A stretch of DNA of 64,000 bases, from the NCBI RefSeq assembly GCF_029227915.1, contig NC_079876.1, positions 25,200,328 through 25,264,327 of the forward strand, in the 5' to 3' direction. The stretch comes from Hydractinia symbiolongicarpus (Eukaryota > Cnidaria > Hydrozoa > Anthoathecata > Hydractiniidae). Position 1 is the stretch's first letter. Each line of letters begins with the position of its first letter. Under the pieces are notes generated by a model, which saw only the letters and a program-made list of their open reading frames with translations, searched no databases and was not told the DNA's origin. The translations under genes and the position numbers were made by a program. Positions 35,734 to 48,100 of this stretch are shown here, in pieces.

Positions 35734-36900
35734 TATATCTTTATTTGAAATTAACTATTTATTTATTTAAGTTTATTATTCTAATCACTCCCCGTTGTAG
35801 ATAGAGAAGTTTTACATCCGCTTATAGCTTATGAACACGTCCGTTCGCTACGATGTCTTGCTTGAACAAAAACATTTTAGTCAGAACATCTTAAACTCAG
35901 GGACCTAGAAATAGTGTGAGTTTTTTTATCTGAGCAACCTTTGTTGGAGATCTCTGCACTGAGATCTTCAATGCCAGATGAAGCTCTCCAGGTGATACGT
36001 TATACCATTGAGCCATCCATTCCAGTAGATGATAAGAAAAAAACCATGGATTTGGATGAATCGTCTACGCACACATTACACAGGAACAACAGGATCTACC
36101 CTAATGACTGATCGGTTCAAATTCTGGCATTCGTCCCAAAATCAAGATGAGACAGTCTAGGATTGGGAGGTCCGAATACGACAAGCCGGAAGCCTGTGTG
36201 AATATGGAGAAATTACAGACATTATGTGTCGTGATAAGTTTGTCTTTGGACTTTGTGAGGACACAGCACGAACTGAACTGTTAAAAACACATCTGAGAAC
36301 AGATGGCACACAGAAAACAATGTCAGATGTTGTCGCAGAGGCCAAGTCAATGGAATCTGCTCGAGTGACAAACAAACTCATCAGTGATGCATCAAAAGGG
36401 ACAGAAGAGAATGTTCACTGGACAAAAGCAACAATACCACCACAACAAAGGAAGAAACACAGAGACATGAAATTGAGACGTGAGCCAAATACTTGCCACT
36501 GGTGTGGAGACAATAAAGGACCACATCCTTGGGCAACTTGCCCAGCTAATGGACGTAAATGCACAAGGTGTGGTGGATTTGACCACTTTGCAGGAGTATG
36601 TCTAGAACAACAAAATGTCAGCCACCTTGGCAACAAGGGATACAACAGACCCAACTACAACAGAAGAAATAACCAACGTCCTCCACAACCAAACAGCAAT
36701 CCGCAGGGTATGCAAAAGTCGACCAACCACCTTCATGCAACATCAACATATTATCAACCAGATAGCAGAACAGAATCACCTGAGCAGCAACAACCAACAT
36801 ACTACACTGATGAACAACCACTGTATTACAGCACAGCGTACGCAACAGATCAACGGAATGGACAATCCCAATCAAATCAGGAAAAATTTATTCAAAGCTT

Positions 36901-39900
36901 TTGTGTTCATCAACAGGGAGAAACTTTGTAAACCTACAGTTCCAAATCGACTCCGCCGCTACATCCAACACCATATCGCACCAGGTCGTCCAGAAATACT
37001 TTCCTGATATCGAGCTTCAGAAATCGCGTTGTGTATTACTTCCTTATGGGAACAAAAGTGAGCCAATCAGACCCATCGGGAAAATCACCCTTTTGTGCGA
37101 AAAGTTCAAAAAGTATCATAGTCTAGTGTTCCAAGTCCTTGACTCGAAGGACATGATCGGAAAGCCAGCTCTCCTTTCCGGCAAAGACTGTGTAAACATA
37201 AACATCATGACCATCAACACAGGGGATATCTACTCTCTGCAACAGCAAGGCAACCTGAATCAGCCAACAACCACTAGCCAACCAAAAACACATGTTAACA
37301 AAACAAAGCCATTAGATACAACCCATCCGCTGACCAAGGAGTCATTAATTGAATGCTATAAAGATAGCTTTAACGGTGTTGGCTGTCTCCAAACACCAGT
37401 ATCATTCCGGGTAAAAAATGATGTTACACCAGTTCAAATGCCAATTCACCGAGTACCACTGAGCAAACGTGGGAAAGAAAAAGCAGCTATAGACAGATAT
37501 GTCAAAGAAGGAATACTGGAAAAAGTGACACAACCAACTCCATGGTGCTCAAACATACTTTGCAGAGAACAACCAAACAAATTTCGTGTATGCATAGACC
37601 CCAGCCAAACAATAAACAAAGCAATAGAACGACCTGTATACCAAATGCCAACACTGAATGAACATCTACACAAACTGAACAATGCAAAATGTTTCACATT
37701 AATTGATGTAAAGGATGGGTATTTTCACGTGCCGTTAGATGAAAAATCATCAGATATGACAACAATGCACACTACCTATGGACGTTATCGATGGAAAAGA
37801 CTTCCATTTGGCATCAACAGTGCTCCAGAGGAATTTCAAATGAGACTCATGACAGCGTTAGAAGGACTAGAAGGTATCGCACCCATAGCTGATGACATCC
37901 TAGTATATGGTTGTGGGGAAACAGCAGAAAGGGATCATGACAAAAATCTCATTGCACTAATGGAAAGAGCTAGAACCAAGAACATCAGATTCAACCCGGC
38001 AAAACTCAAATTCAAGCAGAAAGAACAGAAATTTGTAGGACACATTCTTACACAAAATGGCATCAAAGCTGATCCGGAGAAAACTGATGCCATCCTACAG
38101 ATGCCAAAACCACACGACAAAAAGAGCCTGCAACGCTTCATTGGAATGGTCAACTACTTATCACCTTACTGCCAGAACTTGAGCACTGTCATCCGGCCAT
38201 TGACTGAACTAACAAAAACAGACATGGCGTTCACATGGTCTTCAACACAACAAACTGCATTTTCAGATGCTAAATCACTTATAGCATCTACACCTGTCCT
38301 ACAATACTTTGATCCAGCTAAGAAGGTGATACTCCAGGTTGACGCAAGTGACAATGGTCTTGGAGGAACACTTCTACAAAACAACAATCAAGAACAGTTA
38401 CAACCAGTCGCATTCACATCTTGTACTCTCACTGAAACTGAGAGAAGATACTCTCAAATTGAGAAAGAGTGTTTAGCTATATGTAATGCATTCTCCAAGT
38501 TTGACCACTGGCTGTACGGACACAAAAACATTGAAGTACATAGCGACCACAAACCTCTGGAAATCATCATGAAGAAGCCACTCAACCGAGCACCGGCACG
38601 ACTCCAAAGAATGCTATCTAGACTACAGAGATACCAATTTATGGTAACGTACAAAAAAGGAACCACACTCTACATAGCAGATACCCTATCCAGAGCACCA
38701 CTCACCAAACCTTCTACAAACACAATAAATGCCTTTGAAGTATTCCGCGTTGAAACAGAGTCAGAGTATCCACAACACCACCATCAGCTCAAAAAAGACA
38801 CGGAAATGAACATCCTATCAGCTACGAAAAATGACCCAACCTTTCAACGGCTCTACACCCTGATACAAAGAGGATGGCCAGATGAACCACAACAACTTGA
38901 TCAGGATCTCAAACCATACTGGAACTTTAGAGACGAACTGTCCATCAACAATGGTTTTATATATAAAGGACACTGTACCATGATACCAAACGGAATGAGA
39001 AATGAAATGCTTCAGAAAATACATGCCAATCACATGGGTGCAGCTTCCAACACGAGAATGGCAAAAGAAGTACTTTTCTGGCCAAATATGGCAAGAGGTA
39101 TTACTAACATGTGTCATTGTCGATTTAAATTAGTTATTTAAATACTATTGTATCTATCGACGTTAAATAAAGAGAAAATCAAAAAAAATCAAAAAAAAAA
39201 AATCATGACTGCTCTGATTGTGCAAAATACCAAAGATCAGCATCTAAAGAACCGATGCGATCAATTCCTGTTCCGTCACTCCCTTGGCAAATTGTTAGCC
39301 AAGATCTGTTTGAATACGAGAATAAGGACTATCTGGTCACAGTATGCCACTTCTCTGACTGGATTGAAGTTGATCACTTACCAAACACCCTTGCTTCTAC
39401 TGTTGTAAGGCACACCACAGCACACTTTTCGCGTTATGGGATCCCTGAAATATGCCATACAGACAATGGACCACAGTTCATCAGCAACGAGTTCAAGAAT
39501 TTCGCCAAACAATATGGCTTTCACCATACTCGCTCTGCTCCATATTACCCAAAAGGGAATGGGCGTGCTGAAGCTGCAGTCAAAGTTGCAAAAAACATGC
39601 TCAAAAAGTCTCAAGACTTCCAAATAGCGCTTCTAAACTACAGAAATACTCCGCAACAGGGACACTTGAGTTCCCCTGCACAAAGAATGATGAACCGAAG
39701 AACCCGAACTATGCTACCAACCTCAAAGTCTGCACTTTTACCATCACCCATAGACGTAGCCAATACAACACAACAGATAATTGACAAACGAAGAACAGCC
39801 AAGGAAATATACGACCCTCATTCAGGACCAGTTCACGACAAACCAGACGTTGGCACATACGCATATGCTAAACCACCTCCACAAAAACGGGGACAACCAT

Positions 39901-40265
39901 GGACGTATGGACGAATAATCAGAAAAAATGACATGTCGTATACCTTGCAAACACCACAGAATACCATTATCACAAGAAACCGGGTTCACATCAAACCAGC
40001 GGCAGCACCATCCGGGCCACTGAGCATACATAAAACTGTCATCGTACAACCTCAACATACCACAGTCAAAACACGGTTGGATCAAATAACACCTGCACAC
40101 AATCAAGCACCTGTAACCCATGTAGCACGACCTCTTCCATCTGAACGACCACGTAGCAGTCCACAAGCAAAGCAAGCCTCAATCGAAGATTCGTCCATGA
40201 CACCAATAAGGCCACAGAGAACAACTAAATTACCAACTCGCTTGAAGGACTATGTCATGTCGTAA
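36901..40265 (+). pseudogene. pol: pol of the LTR element (PR-RT-RH-IN), broken in integrase
   Basis: Polyprotein in the -1 frame relative to gag. Protease: FQIDSAATSNTI (aspartate motif near residue 17, DSA instead of DTG or DSG). Reverse transcriptase: FTLIDVKDGYFHV, LPFGINSAPEEFQ and catalytic IADDILVYG. RNase H: LQVDASDNGLGG. Integrase: HHCC finger starting at IHANHMG, catalytic VTVCHFSDW, HTDNGPQF and YPKGNGRAEA. The frame is open from 36,901 to 39,117, then an 85-bp insert plus its 4-bp duplication splits the finger between its two cysteines and shifts the frame; the rest of integrase is open from 39,207 to 40,265. Apart from that insert no stop or shift is seen. Confidence 0.93.
39118..39202 (+). 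mobile_element. 85-bp A-tailed insertion in integrase
   Basis: Extra sequence between the codons of the MCH and DCSDC parts of the integrase zinc finger, flanked by TCAT on both sides (39,114-39,117 and 39,203-39,206). It ends in an A-rich, TCAAAAAAAA-type tail and contains AATAAA. It looks like a heavily 5'-truncated LINE or SINE copy. Confidence 0.75.
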
Positions 40266-40345
40266 AGAAAAATAGGACAGTACTTGATCAAAAGGCCATC
40301 GTTTTATTGACTCAGACTCACTTTTCTTTTGTTAATTTTTTTTTC

Positions 40346-40355
40346 GGTAGGGAGG
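40346..40355 (+). promoter_or_regulatory. Polypurine tract
   Basis: GGTAGGGAGG immediately before the 3' LTR, preceded by a T-rich stretch; the expected plus-strand primer of the element. Confidence 0.8.
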
Positions 40356-40496
40356 TGTTGCACTATACCACTATTGCGGCTACCATTTTGATATATAATA
40401 GTTTGTTTATATATATGTCGGTCACGGAAATTCGGTAACACGTTTTTAGTACGAATTAAGATGGCGTCTAGTTTCTCATCCTTCTAAGTTGTAACT
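40356..40496 (+). repeat. 3' LTR
   Basis: 141 bp, three mismatches to the 5' LTR; followed by the target duplication ATAT. Confidence 0.93.
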
Positions 40497-40504
40497 ATAT
40501 TTCC

Positions 40505-43088
40505 CTATGACAAAAATGTCCCTAACTCTTTCGTCTTTTTATTTATTAGACACCATTTTATAATAACTTCACATTTAATTTCACACAAAATTCTATACAA
40601 CAAGTCGAATGTCGCGTTCAATGATGAATTTCAGTTTTGCTGCAATAATTTTACTGGGTTTTCACTTTCTACCCACAACATGGAACGATTTTCTTATAAA
40701 CATGACTTGGGATTTCTTTTTTAGGTGAATGAATTAGCTTGTAGTTGTAACTTTTTCTGATAAAGTAATGCCAATTATGGATGTGCCTTTTACATTAGCA
40801 CTTTTTATATATAACACCCTATGACAGAGCTAAGACGAGTGATAGGTGGCACACCATAATTACCTCAGGCATGTGTGGAGGCGTGCGCGTGTGACCGCAC
40901 GCAATTCCTAGCCTGGAGACAAGGCCTAGCAAGAAAATAACCGTCTTGTTAGTTGACCATCTTATAAAAAATCTTTGTCTAACAGCGAAAGGCCACATCT
41001 TGTAATCATTGGCTGCATGGAGCAAAGAATTTCTTTTTCACAATATCAAAAAAAATTTCCTAGTATAATCAACTGATTAGGTGTAGCAACATTGAAAATC
41101 CGACTTTAGTAGGACTACAACCGTTTAAAGTTGTTTGTAAAAAAAGTTAATCTATATGGTGTTTTAATGACTTTACACAAACATTTGTGCTAGAAACTTT
41201 GCCATCACGTGAGCGAAAACACTACATTATGGGTCAGTGTGTACTGTTGTCGATGTTGTTATTGTTGTTACATAATATAAAAAAAAATGATTTTCAGAAT
41301 TTTTTGAAAATAGCTCTGGGTACTACAATGCTTATTCTGCAAAGTTTTTAAGCGCTTTGGCAAAATAATTGTTGAGTTAAAATGAGTGCCCAGAGTAAAA
41401 TAAAAAAAACAATTATGCAGGAACAATTATGCAGGAAAAATTATGCAGGAAAAACCTACGAAATTCCTCTGTTTTCTATAAATTTTTTTGGCAACAGTTG
41501 TTCAAACTTGCTGAAAAACGAAAGTGTTTATAATAGATTCACGATTTTGTTTACTGAACACAATTTTGTGTACGGAACAGAAGTGCTCCGCACCCTTCAC
41601 TTCCATTGTAAAAAAATCACACAAAGAAAGTTCGTTACAGTGAAAAAATAAATATTTAATAAAGGGGTATTATATAATAAAAAAATAATAATAAATATTT
41701 AAAGTGACTAGCCCAGAAAATCACAAAAACGGAACAGAAGTGCTCCGCACCCTTCACTTCCATTGTAAAAAAATCACACAAAGAAAGTTCGTTACAGTGA
41801 AAAAATAAATATTTCTCTTAAAATGTGGCAGGGTCACCCATAAACCCATCTTGCACTCTTGGGAAAAATCTATATTTGATTAGCCCCTAACTAAGTTTAA
41901 TAGAATATCATATCATAGCATCATACCCTAAAATCTGCAGTTATTCAGAAGTATATATTCGTATGCACTTTTGCAGTTCATCCGCTTATTCGTAAGAAGG
42001 GTTAGGGTAAGGGTGTGCAGCTATAGCTTAAAAGCAAATATATACCATAAAATATTTTTATCTAAAGTTTATGGTTTGCTAAGGTATCGCTAGCTGACTT
42101 AATATCATTAAGCACCCAGGATTGGTCTGGGAATTTACTTCAGGAGAATTGTTTCAAACGTACGTCCTTCGAACAGAACGGAAAAGAAGTTTATCGGAAG
42201 AAAAATAGAATGTTATTTTGAAGAAGAGAATTGTTACTGATAGGAAGAGAGCCATAGTGGCTGTCTTAAAACAAAGTCATTGCAATTCTACATTCATCAA
42301 CTGATTTCTAACATTACAACAACTGTGACTACCATTATTAATGCTGACCTCATCAACGGTTCAACGGTAAAAGCTACGCGTTTTTTTTCGCCTGTTGGAG
42401 GGTACACCTCCTTGTTGCCCCTTTTTTATCGCGCTTTTTCCGACAAAAATATAAATAGAACAGACAAAACGAGGAAACCAACGATTCTCGCGCACAGATT
42501 CTGTTAGAAAAGAAAAGACTGCACACCAGGGAGAGAAACATTTGATATTTCTCCAGCCTCGACAGTGTTGTTTTTTATATTCGTACCGAAAAGGATACAT
42601 GTCTCTCTTCCCTGCTTTCGCTATTGCCCTGCATTTTTTATGACAAGTTTAGTTCACTAGATTATATTCAAACGGGTTTTGCGATCTAACATTTAAAGAA
42701 GTTTTCCTTCTTCTGTCAAAGTTAGGTTCCATTTTTGCTCTTCCTTGCAATAGAATGTCCAAGGGTGGAATATTTCTTTTCGTAATTTGAACCAAAGGGG
42801 TATTATATAATAAAAAAATAATAATAAATGTTTAAAGTGACTAGCCCAGAAAATCACAAAAACCTATAGTTAATGGATTGTTTCCACTGGGGGCCACTAG
42901 AACAAAAAAAGAAACAAAAAATGATAAACCTTAGACTGCCTCAGCTCAATCAAACATAGTAACATTTGTAATCTTTGAAATTGAAAAGAAAAAGAATAAA
43001 AAACAAAAGTTAAAAGTTAAAAGTTTAAAAGTGATCTCCATTAGCATTATGCCAAATTCATTAGAGATGAAAGTCTTAAACAAAAGCA
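40505..43088. other. Intergenic stretch, no gene recognised
   Basis: AT-rich sequence with scattered short open frames, none with domain content or splice structure. Contains the direct repeats at 41,573-41,814 and 42,794-42,863. The first ten bases hold the acceptor and first bases of the split zinc-finger exon. Confidence 0.6.
41573..41814. repeat. Interleaved short direct repeats
   Basis: An 85-bp sequence (CGGAACAGAAGTGCTCCGCA...) occurs at 41,573-41,657 and 41,730-41,814 with no difference seen. A 70-bp sequence (AAAGGGGTATTATATAAT...) lies between them at 41,661-41,730 and again at 42,794-42,863 with one change. Confidence 0.9.
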
Positions 43089-43126
43089 GACCCCGGGACG
43101 GCAATTCGAATCGCCGTCCCGGGGTC
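43089..43126. repeat. GC-rich 38-bp palindrome
   Basis: GACCCCGGGACGGC pairs with GCCGTCCCGGGGTC around a core AATTCGAATC; the whole is palindromic with one mismatched pair. It stands out from AT-rich surroundings. Confidence 0.85.
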
Positions 43127-43356
43127 AGAAAAGATACAAGATGTCCTGGGGCGAGGTTGTTGATCTGGAAGTTTTTTCCACACTTTTGCAACTCTAAACG
43201 GGAAGCCTTTTTTTGCCAAATTCCGTGTTGACCAAGGGAAGTGTGAAACTGTTTTTTAAAACTCCTTTTTGTTTGATGATTATGACAGTTTTTTTTTCAA
43301 AAGGAATTTTTTATAGTGCATGTAATCAGGAGCAATGTGATTCATGGCTTTGAAAA

Positions 43357-43770
43357 CTAATATGGCATCGTTTTGATAAGTAAATTATTCATTGAATATT
43401 CCCTCTCTTTCCCAAGAAAGGTACGGACACATTTTAATCGTTTTTCTAGTTTTCCCAATCTACCTTGGGTGGCACAAGCCCATGCCGAGAAGCAGTAGTT
43501 GAAAGATGGCATGACAAGTGCATTAATTAAAAGTTTTTTTGCGTGAGGTGGTGTTAAACAGGATGCAATGGTTCTAATTTTAGAATATTTAATTAGTATT
43601 TTTCTATTTATGTCATTAATATGCTCTTCCCATTGCATTCTTTGATCAAATATTACCCCAAGATATTTAACTTTTTCGCTCTTCTTCAAAGGAATACCCA
43701 TATAGTTGATAGTTTTGTTCTCAACTTTTTTTAACAGGCTGTGGTTCTTGCTTGTTACTAAGAGCAGAAA
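43357..43770 (-). mobile_element. LINE reverse-transcriptase 3' fragment
   Basis: The minus strand encodes VKYLGVIFDQRMQWEEHIND and NALVMPSFNYCFSAWACA, the post-catalytic region of non-LTR reverse transcriptases. The open frame runs for at least 115 codons and extends in frame to about 43,770 (SKNHSLLKKVENKTINYMG). A truncated, different LINE family from the one at 31,003; related to the scrap at 47,571. Confidence 0.8.
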
Positions 43771-45106
43771 GACAATATGAATATGTTTGGATACTCTTTA
43801 ACCGATGTAGGGTGTGGCTCGCTTCTAAAAAGAGCTCCACGTTAGCCTAGACGCTTTTTAAGTTCATCGGAGTTCTTCTGGAAATTTACATTTCCTTTAT
43901 TTATCCTGGAAATGCATTATCAGTAAAAATCTCAATACACGAATCTTAACCTTCATAAAATCGTGTTTCTTGTATAACACGCGTCCCGACAAGAATAAGA
44001 TTAGGGCTCCATTAAAATCTTGGGGCAAGTTTTCACTAAAAATTTATCTCTCGGATTTTATTGAAATTTTTTAGACGTTGCTACTAAATCTCTCTTTCAG
44101 AAGCTGTGTCCCAAAAACATAAAACAGCGAATAGGGTCACAATTTGTTGCTAAACAACTTTGTTACCAGCGTGTGTTGTCATCTCCTCTGCGAACTTTTC
44201 CTTTTAGTCGATCGCTGTTGTTTTTAAAACTAAAAATTTTCTTGTAAGCTATGGGCAGTGAAGATATTTGCAGCAACCATGGAGGTATGCAATTGAGGTT
44301 ACAAAGATATTGGTACAGAGACATGAATTTAATTTGTCCTTATTTGCAACCCGCGAAAGCCACCCGCGAAATTTATTTTTCGTAAAAATCAAAAAATAAA
44401 CCTTGTTAAAGTCCTGGGGAGGGGGTTGCCATTCATGATCTGACTCGTTTGCGGAGCCTCCATGTAAACAAGCCTCTAAAAAACATGCAGTGGAGTAGTT
44501 ATTAATTTCTTAAATATTTTCACCTATTACAAAAATATACACCTAAATATCATATAAAAACAAACAGCTCATCTATCACTACAGTTAGTTTAGTAGTTCT
44601 GATATCAACCAGAGCCTACAATCACATGTCAAATAAATACAGTCGTGTAAAAACACCTTAACATAGGGTATATTTACACGTCACAAGCTTTTCTACTTAA
44701 AAGTTGAGTTACTACGAAATATTTTTATTCATGTATAAAGCCTGCGTTCCATGTAGCAAACATTCTGGTAATGGCGTTAATGTTATCCTTTCATTTTCAA
44801 AAAAGCGACTTTTTAAGAAGCAGCATCTCAGCACTCACCTGGATGTAAAACATGCCTTATGCACCACAAAATCTTCACCGAGAATCGACCATTCTCAAAA
44901 ACTCTTCAAACCCCACATGGAGATTTGGTCGTGTTATTAAATACCCATGAAATAAATATAAAAGTTAATAAATAATAAAAAATAATTTTTCACAAACTAA
45001 AAATACTCATTCAAATAAAAAATACTATTTTTCGCTTTAAAGCAAGCCGACTGGATTAAGGCCAGTACGAATCCATATTTCACTGGATAGGAATTTCACG
45101 TAAAAA
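43771..45106. other. Intergenic stretch, no gene recognised
   Basis: No supported gene. A short plus-strand ATG stretch at 44,250 (MGSEDICSNHG) is followed by a GT donor-like site, but no following exon was found. The end adjoins the BTBD19 3' untranslated region. Confidence 0.55.
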
Positions 45107-48100
45107 CTATCGATCTCTTTGTCTGGAACGTGTTCCCTTTCTTGGCGTCGTGTCGAGCGTAGAGTTCATTGGCGTTTTTAAAGCATGATGTTTCCACGCC
45201 ATGGAAATTTGTTCCACCTTAATACCAAAGAGAAAAGATTAAGCTGGCCTTAAACCGCGTTTAAATTTTTGCGCTGATATCTTAAGGTGTTGTTTTTCCC
45301 TTTGGCGGAAGGAGTGCTGGCGTTGTGTTCGTTTATGAATTCGACCGCCATAAAAGTGTAGGCGTTAGGTAGACACATAATATAAGGGGTGTGAAAATGT
45401 GCTTAACCAACGGAACAATGCGTTATTTTGTTTTAAGATAAACTTAGCAGTAACGAATTTTTTTTTCAAAACAGCGAACGAAAAATGTTTATCTTTAAAA
45501 GATTAAGGGACGTTACGTTAAGGGAAGAACAACGCCATAAGAGTTAACGTGAAAATGGTGGCAATGGTACGGAATATTAACAACAGTAAGTAAAACTGGT
45601 AATATTTTACACCCTAATATAAGAAAGTAAAATTAATAAATGTCAAATAACTCACCGAGATAAAATGTTCCTTCACGTTTTCTGTTTCAAGTTGTCCTAA
45701 CTCTTCCGGAGAAAGTAACGGTAGCCTTAAATTGCAAACAACAGTACGCGCTACCTCACATAGAGGACGACCCAATGCTACCTAAAATAGAAAAAATAAG
45801 GATAAACTACAGTTCTTAATGGGCGAATATACAATGAAACATCTCGTCAGCTAACTTAGGCATGGAACACTGTTGCATGTTAATGTTGCAAATACATCCT
45901 GCCATTTACGAATTTTGAGCCAACAGGTGTAAAAAATTAGGCCGGCTTTTCGCTTCTTGGACGTCTCTTATTGGCCGTTTCTTGCCTGGCTATTGTTCCG
46001 CGTCTTTTACCTGGCTATTATTGGGCGTCTCTTGCCTGGCTATTGTTGGGCGTCTTTTTAGCCTGGTTATTGTTGGAGGGAGGAAAGAGATTTCGATGTT
46101 TTGGAAAAGGAAAGAAATAATTAACAGCAACTTAAAAAAATGCCCAACACTTTAAAAACTCGTGATTATTACCGAGTTAACAACTGCCCAACTTTTTATT
46201 GCTTTCAGTAATTCATATTCGTCCATATTTAGCTCATCACTCTGCATGATATAAGCCAATGTAGTGTCGGACAATTCGTTGAAACCTTTGGTTTGGAAAA
46301 TCTCAGCAGTATGTTGCTCGAAAAACGGAAGCAGCATTCTCTTGAAGTTGTCAAGACCAAACGTCACAGCTGCCTAAAGAAAAAAAGTAAAACGAAATAT
46401 TAAATGGAGAATAACGCAAATAAAATAACGTGACGTATAATAACTAAAATATCTAACCCAGAAAATGACGTAATTTAAATTTTTTTATAAATTACAGAAA
46501 AAATAAAAATAAAAATCGATGTTAAACTTTGAACCCTGTAAGGTATATAGCGGCGAGAATGCGCACGAGGAATTTTTTTACCAGACTACAAAGCGAGAAG
46601 ACGGACATATAATTTTGGTTACACGGGTTTTTTTTATTGTAAGTAAGCTATTCCCAACATCTAACACTGGTCTTTGTAAAAAGGTCACACATTCCATAAA
46701 ATTAATCCCCTTTTTAAAGTTCCTTTTTGACAAATGGAAGTGTGAACACCTTTTTAGTAGCTTCTCTATTTTGGTGACTGCGGATGTTTTTTTTGTGAGA
46801 AAAAATTTTGAACGTATAAAAGTTTCATTCATGGCTTTTCACGCACCATAATTTATTACTACTATTATTATTACAGTTAACAGTAATTGAAACCTACAAG
46901 GGAAAATAGTTCGACTTAACGAATGTTGCAGTTAAACAAAGCTCCATTAAAGTCGAATGAGATTATAGTTCGAAAAAAGCGATTTTTCAAGTTACCCGTT
47001 AGAAGTGCAATCTAAGCAATGTAAATTAAACTTTCCTTGATAGACAACACTATCTATGCATATTACGTCAGAAGTTAATAAAAACTAAAAAAAATAGATT
47101 AAAATCTGACATTTATCTAGTCTTTGATTTCCTTTTGTCAAGTAAGAAGATTAAGCTAGAAATTAGCCCCAGGGGGGGGGGGACTAAAAAAGTTTACGAT
47201 GTTCGAGTTAACCAGAGTTTTTTAATAACAGAGTAATAACGAAAGTTAATGACAGTGTAACTGTGTTAGTATTAGTCACACAGGATAGCCTCTATCATAT
47301 TTCAATGAGGGTCCCTGCGAAAGGAATCTTAATGTATTTAAAACTCCCATTTGAGCTACGGAAAACGTGTGAGAACAACAGCTTCTCAACTAGACAACCG
47401 CCTATTCTTATGCTGAAAGTTTAACAGAAAGGATCGATTCACACTTTTATACTATCTGGCATGTGGCTGGGTTTGAAGGCAAAGATCACACTGGAGGCGA
47501 AAACTCTACCACAAAGCCACTAATCGGTATAATAGGTAGGAGATACATTCTAAAAAATTCTTGAAGTTATTCCAATTCATCTTCGGTAGCACAAGCCCAC
47601 GCAAAGGAGTGGTAGTTGAGACATGGCATGGCAAATGTATTAATAGATTTTTGTTGTGAAGTGTTAACCGATCTACTTTCAGAGCATTTTATTGATTTTT
47701 TACTTGCTCCTTCCATTATATTTCTAGTCAAATATTACATGAGGTTGTTAAAATTTTCACTCTTCTTTAAAGAGCAATTGGAAGTTCATGCTCAACTTTT
47801 TGAAGTTTTGTCAACAAATGTTCTTACTTGATTTATAAAAAAAGAGTCTCCAAGTTTGGGATAAAATTATTATTTAGTTTTGCGATCTATTCACGTATAC
47901 GTAGTTGATGTTAGCAACTTTTCAGTACAATTTCTTTATTAAAATTGACAAAATGTTATGATCGATAGTATCAAAAATCCATGTGGACAGCACAAACAAA
48001 GCTTTGCTTTGTCAAACTCAGTAAGAATACTTGTTTTTTCGTGTTTTATGTCAACCAACATAATTTTTTGCCAGCATAATTTACCGGATTTTTTAAACAC

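Larger units (their letters stand above)
31003..35881 (-). mobile_element. Complete PHD-finger LINE (CR1/Jockey-like) inside gag
   Basis: 4,879-bp non-LTR retrotransposon read on the minus strand, flanked by the 8-bp duplication CAGAACAT (30,995-31,002 and 35,882-35,889). ORF1 (34,960-35,733) precedes ORF2 (31,307-34,576). Its 3' end is a short tetranucleotide tail (ATCT repeats, seen as GATAGATAGATA on the + strand) rather than plain poly-A, as in CR1/L2-type elements. Both frames are intact, so this is a young copy. Clade assignment is by domain layout and needs an RT tree. Confidence 0.92.
30853..36931 (+). pseudogene. gag: gag of the LTR element, interrupted
   Basis: Nucleocapsid/capsid precursor. 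It opens at ATG 30,853, runs to 31,002, is interrupted by the LINE, and resumes at 35,890 after the target duplication. The resumed part carries a TGA at 35,917-35,919, a one-base shift in the A-run near 36,035-36,043 and a TAG at 36,158-36,160; from 36,224 it is open to the TAA at 36,929-36,931. The C-terminal part has two zinc knuckles (CHWCGDNKGPHPWATC and CTRCGGFDHFAGVC) and a Gln/Asn/Tyr-rich end. It overlaps pol by about 30 bases in the -1 frame, suggesting pol was made by a -1 ribosomal frameshift. Broken in at least four places. Confidence 0.88.
30695..40496 (+). mobile_element. Ty3/Gypsy-type LTR retrotransposon with two nested insertions
   Basis: Two 141-bp LTRs (30,695-30,835 and 40,356-40,496) differ at three positions. 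A 4-bp target duplication ATAT flanks them (30,691-30,694 and 40,497-40,500). Next to the 5' LTR is a primer-binding site, next to the 3' LTR a polypurine tract. Gene order is gag, protease, reverse transcriptase, RNase H, integrase, which is the Ty3/Gypsy order. Gag is split by a LINE (31,003-35,881) and integrase by a short A-tailed insert (39,118-39,202); gag also has stops and a frameshift. The copy cannot make its proteins now. Confidence 0.95.

Noticed and set aside
44250-44290. First exon of a plus-strand gene (MGSEDICSNHG followed by GTATGC)
   Set aside because: Eleven codons and one donor-like site are not enough; no downstream partner exon was found.
46519-46851. 110-codon plus-strand frame
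   Set aside because: Lies in BTBD19 intron 5 within low-complexity sequence; no domain or splice evidence.
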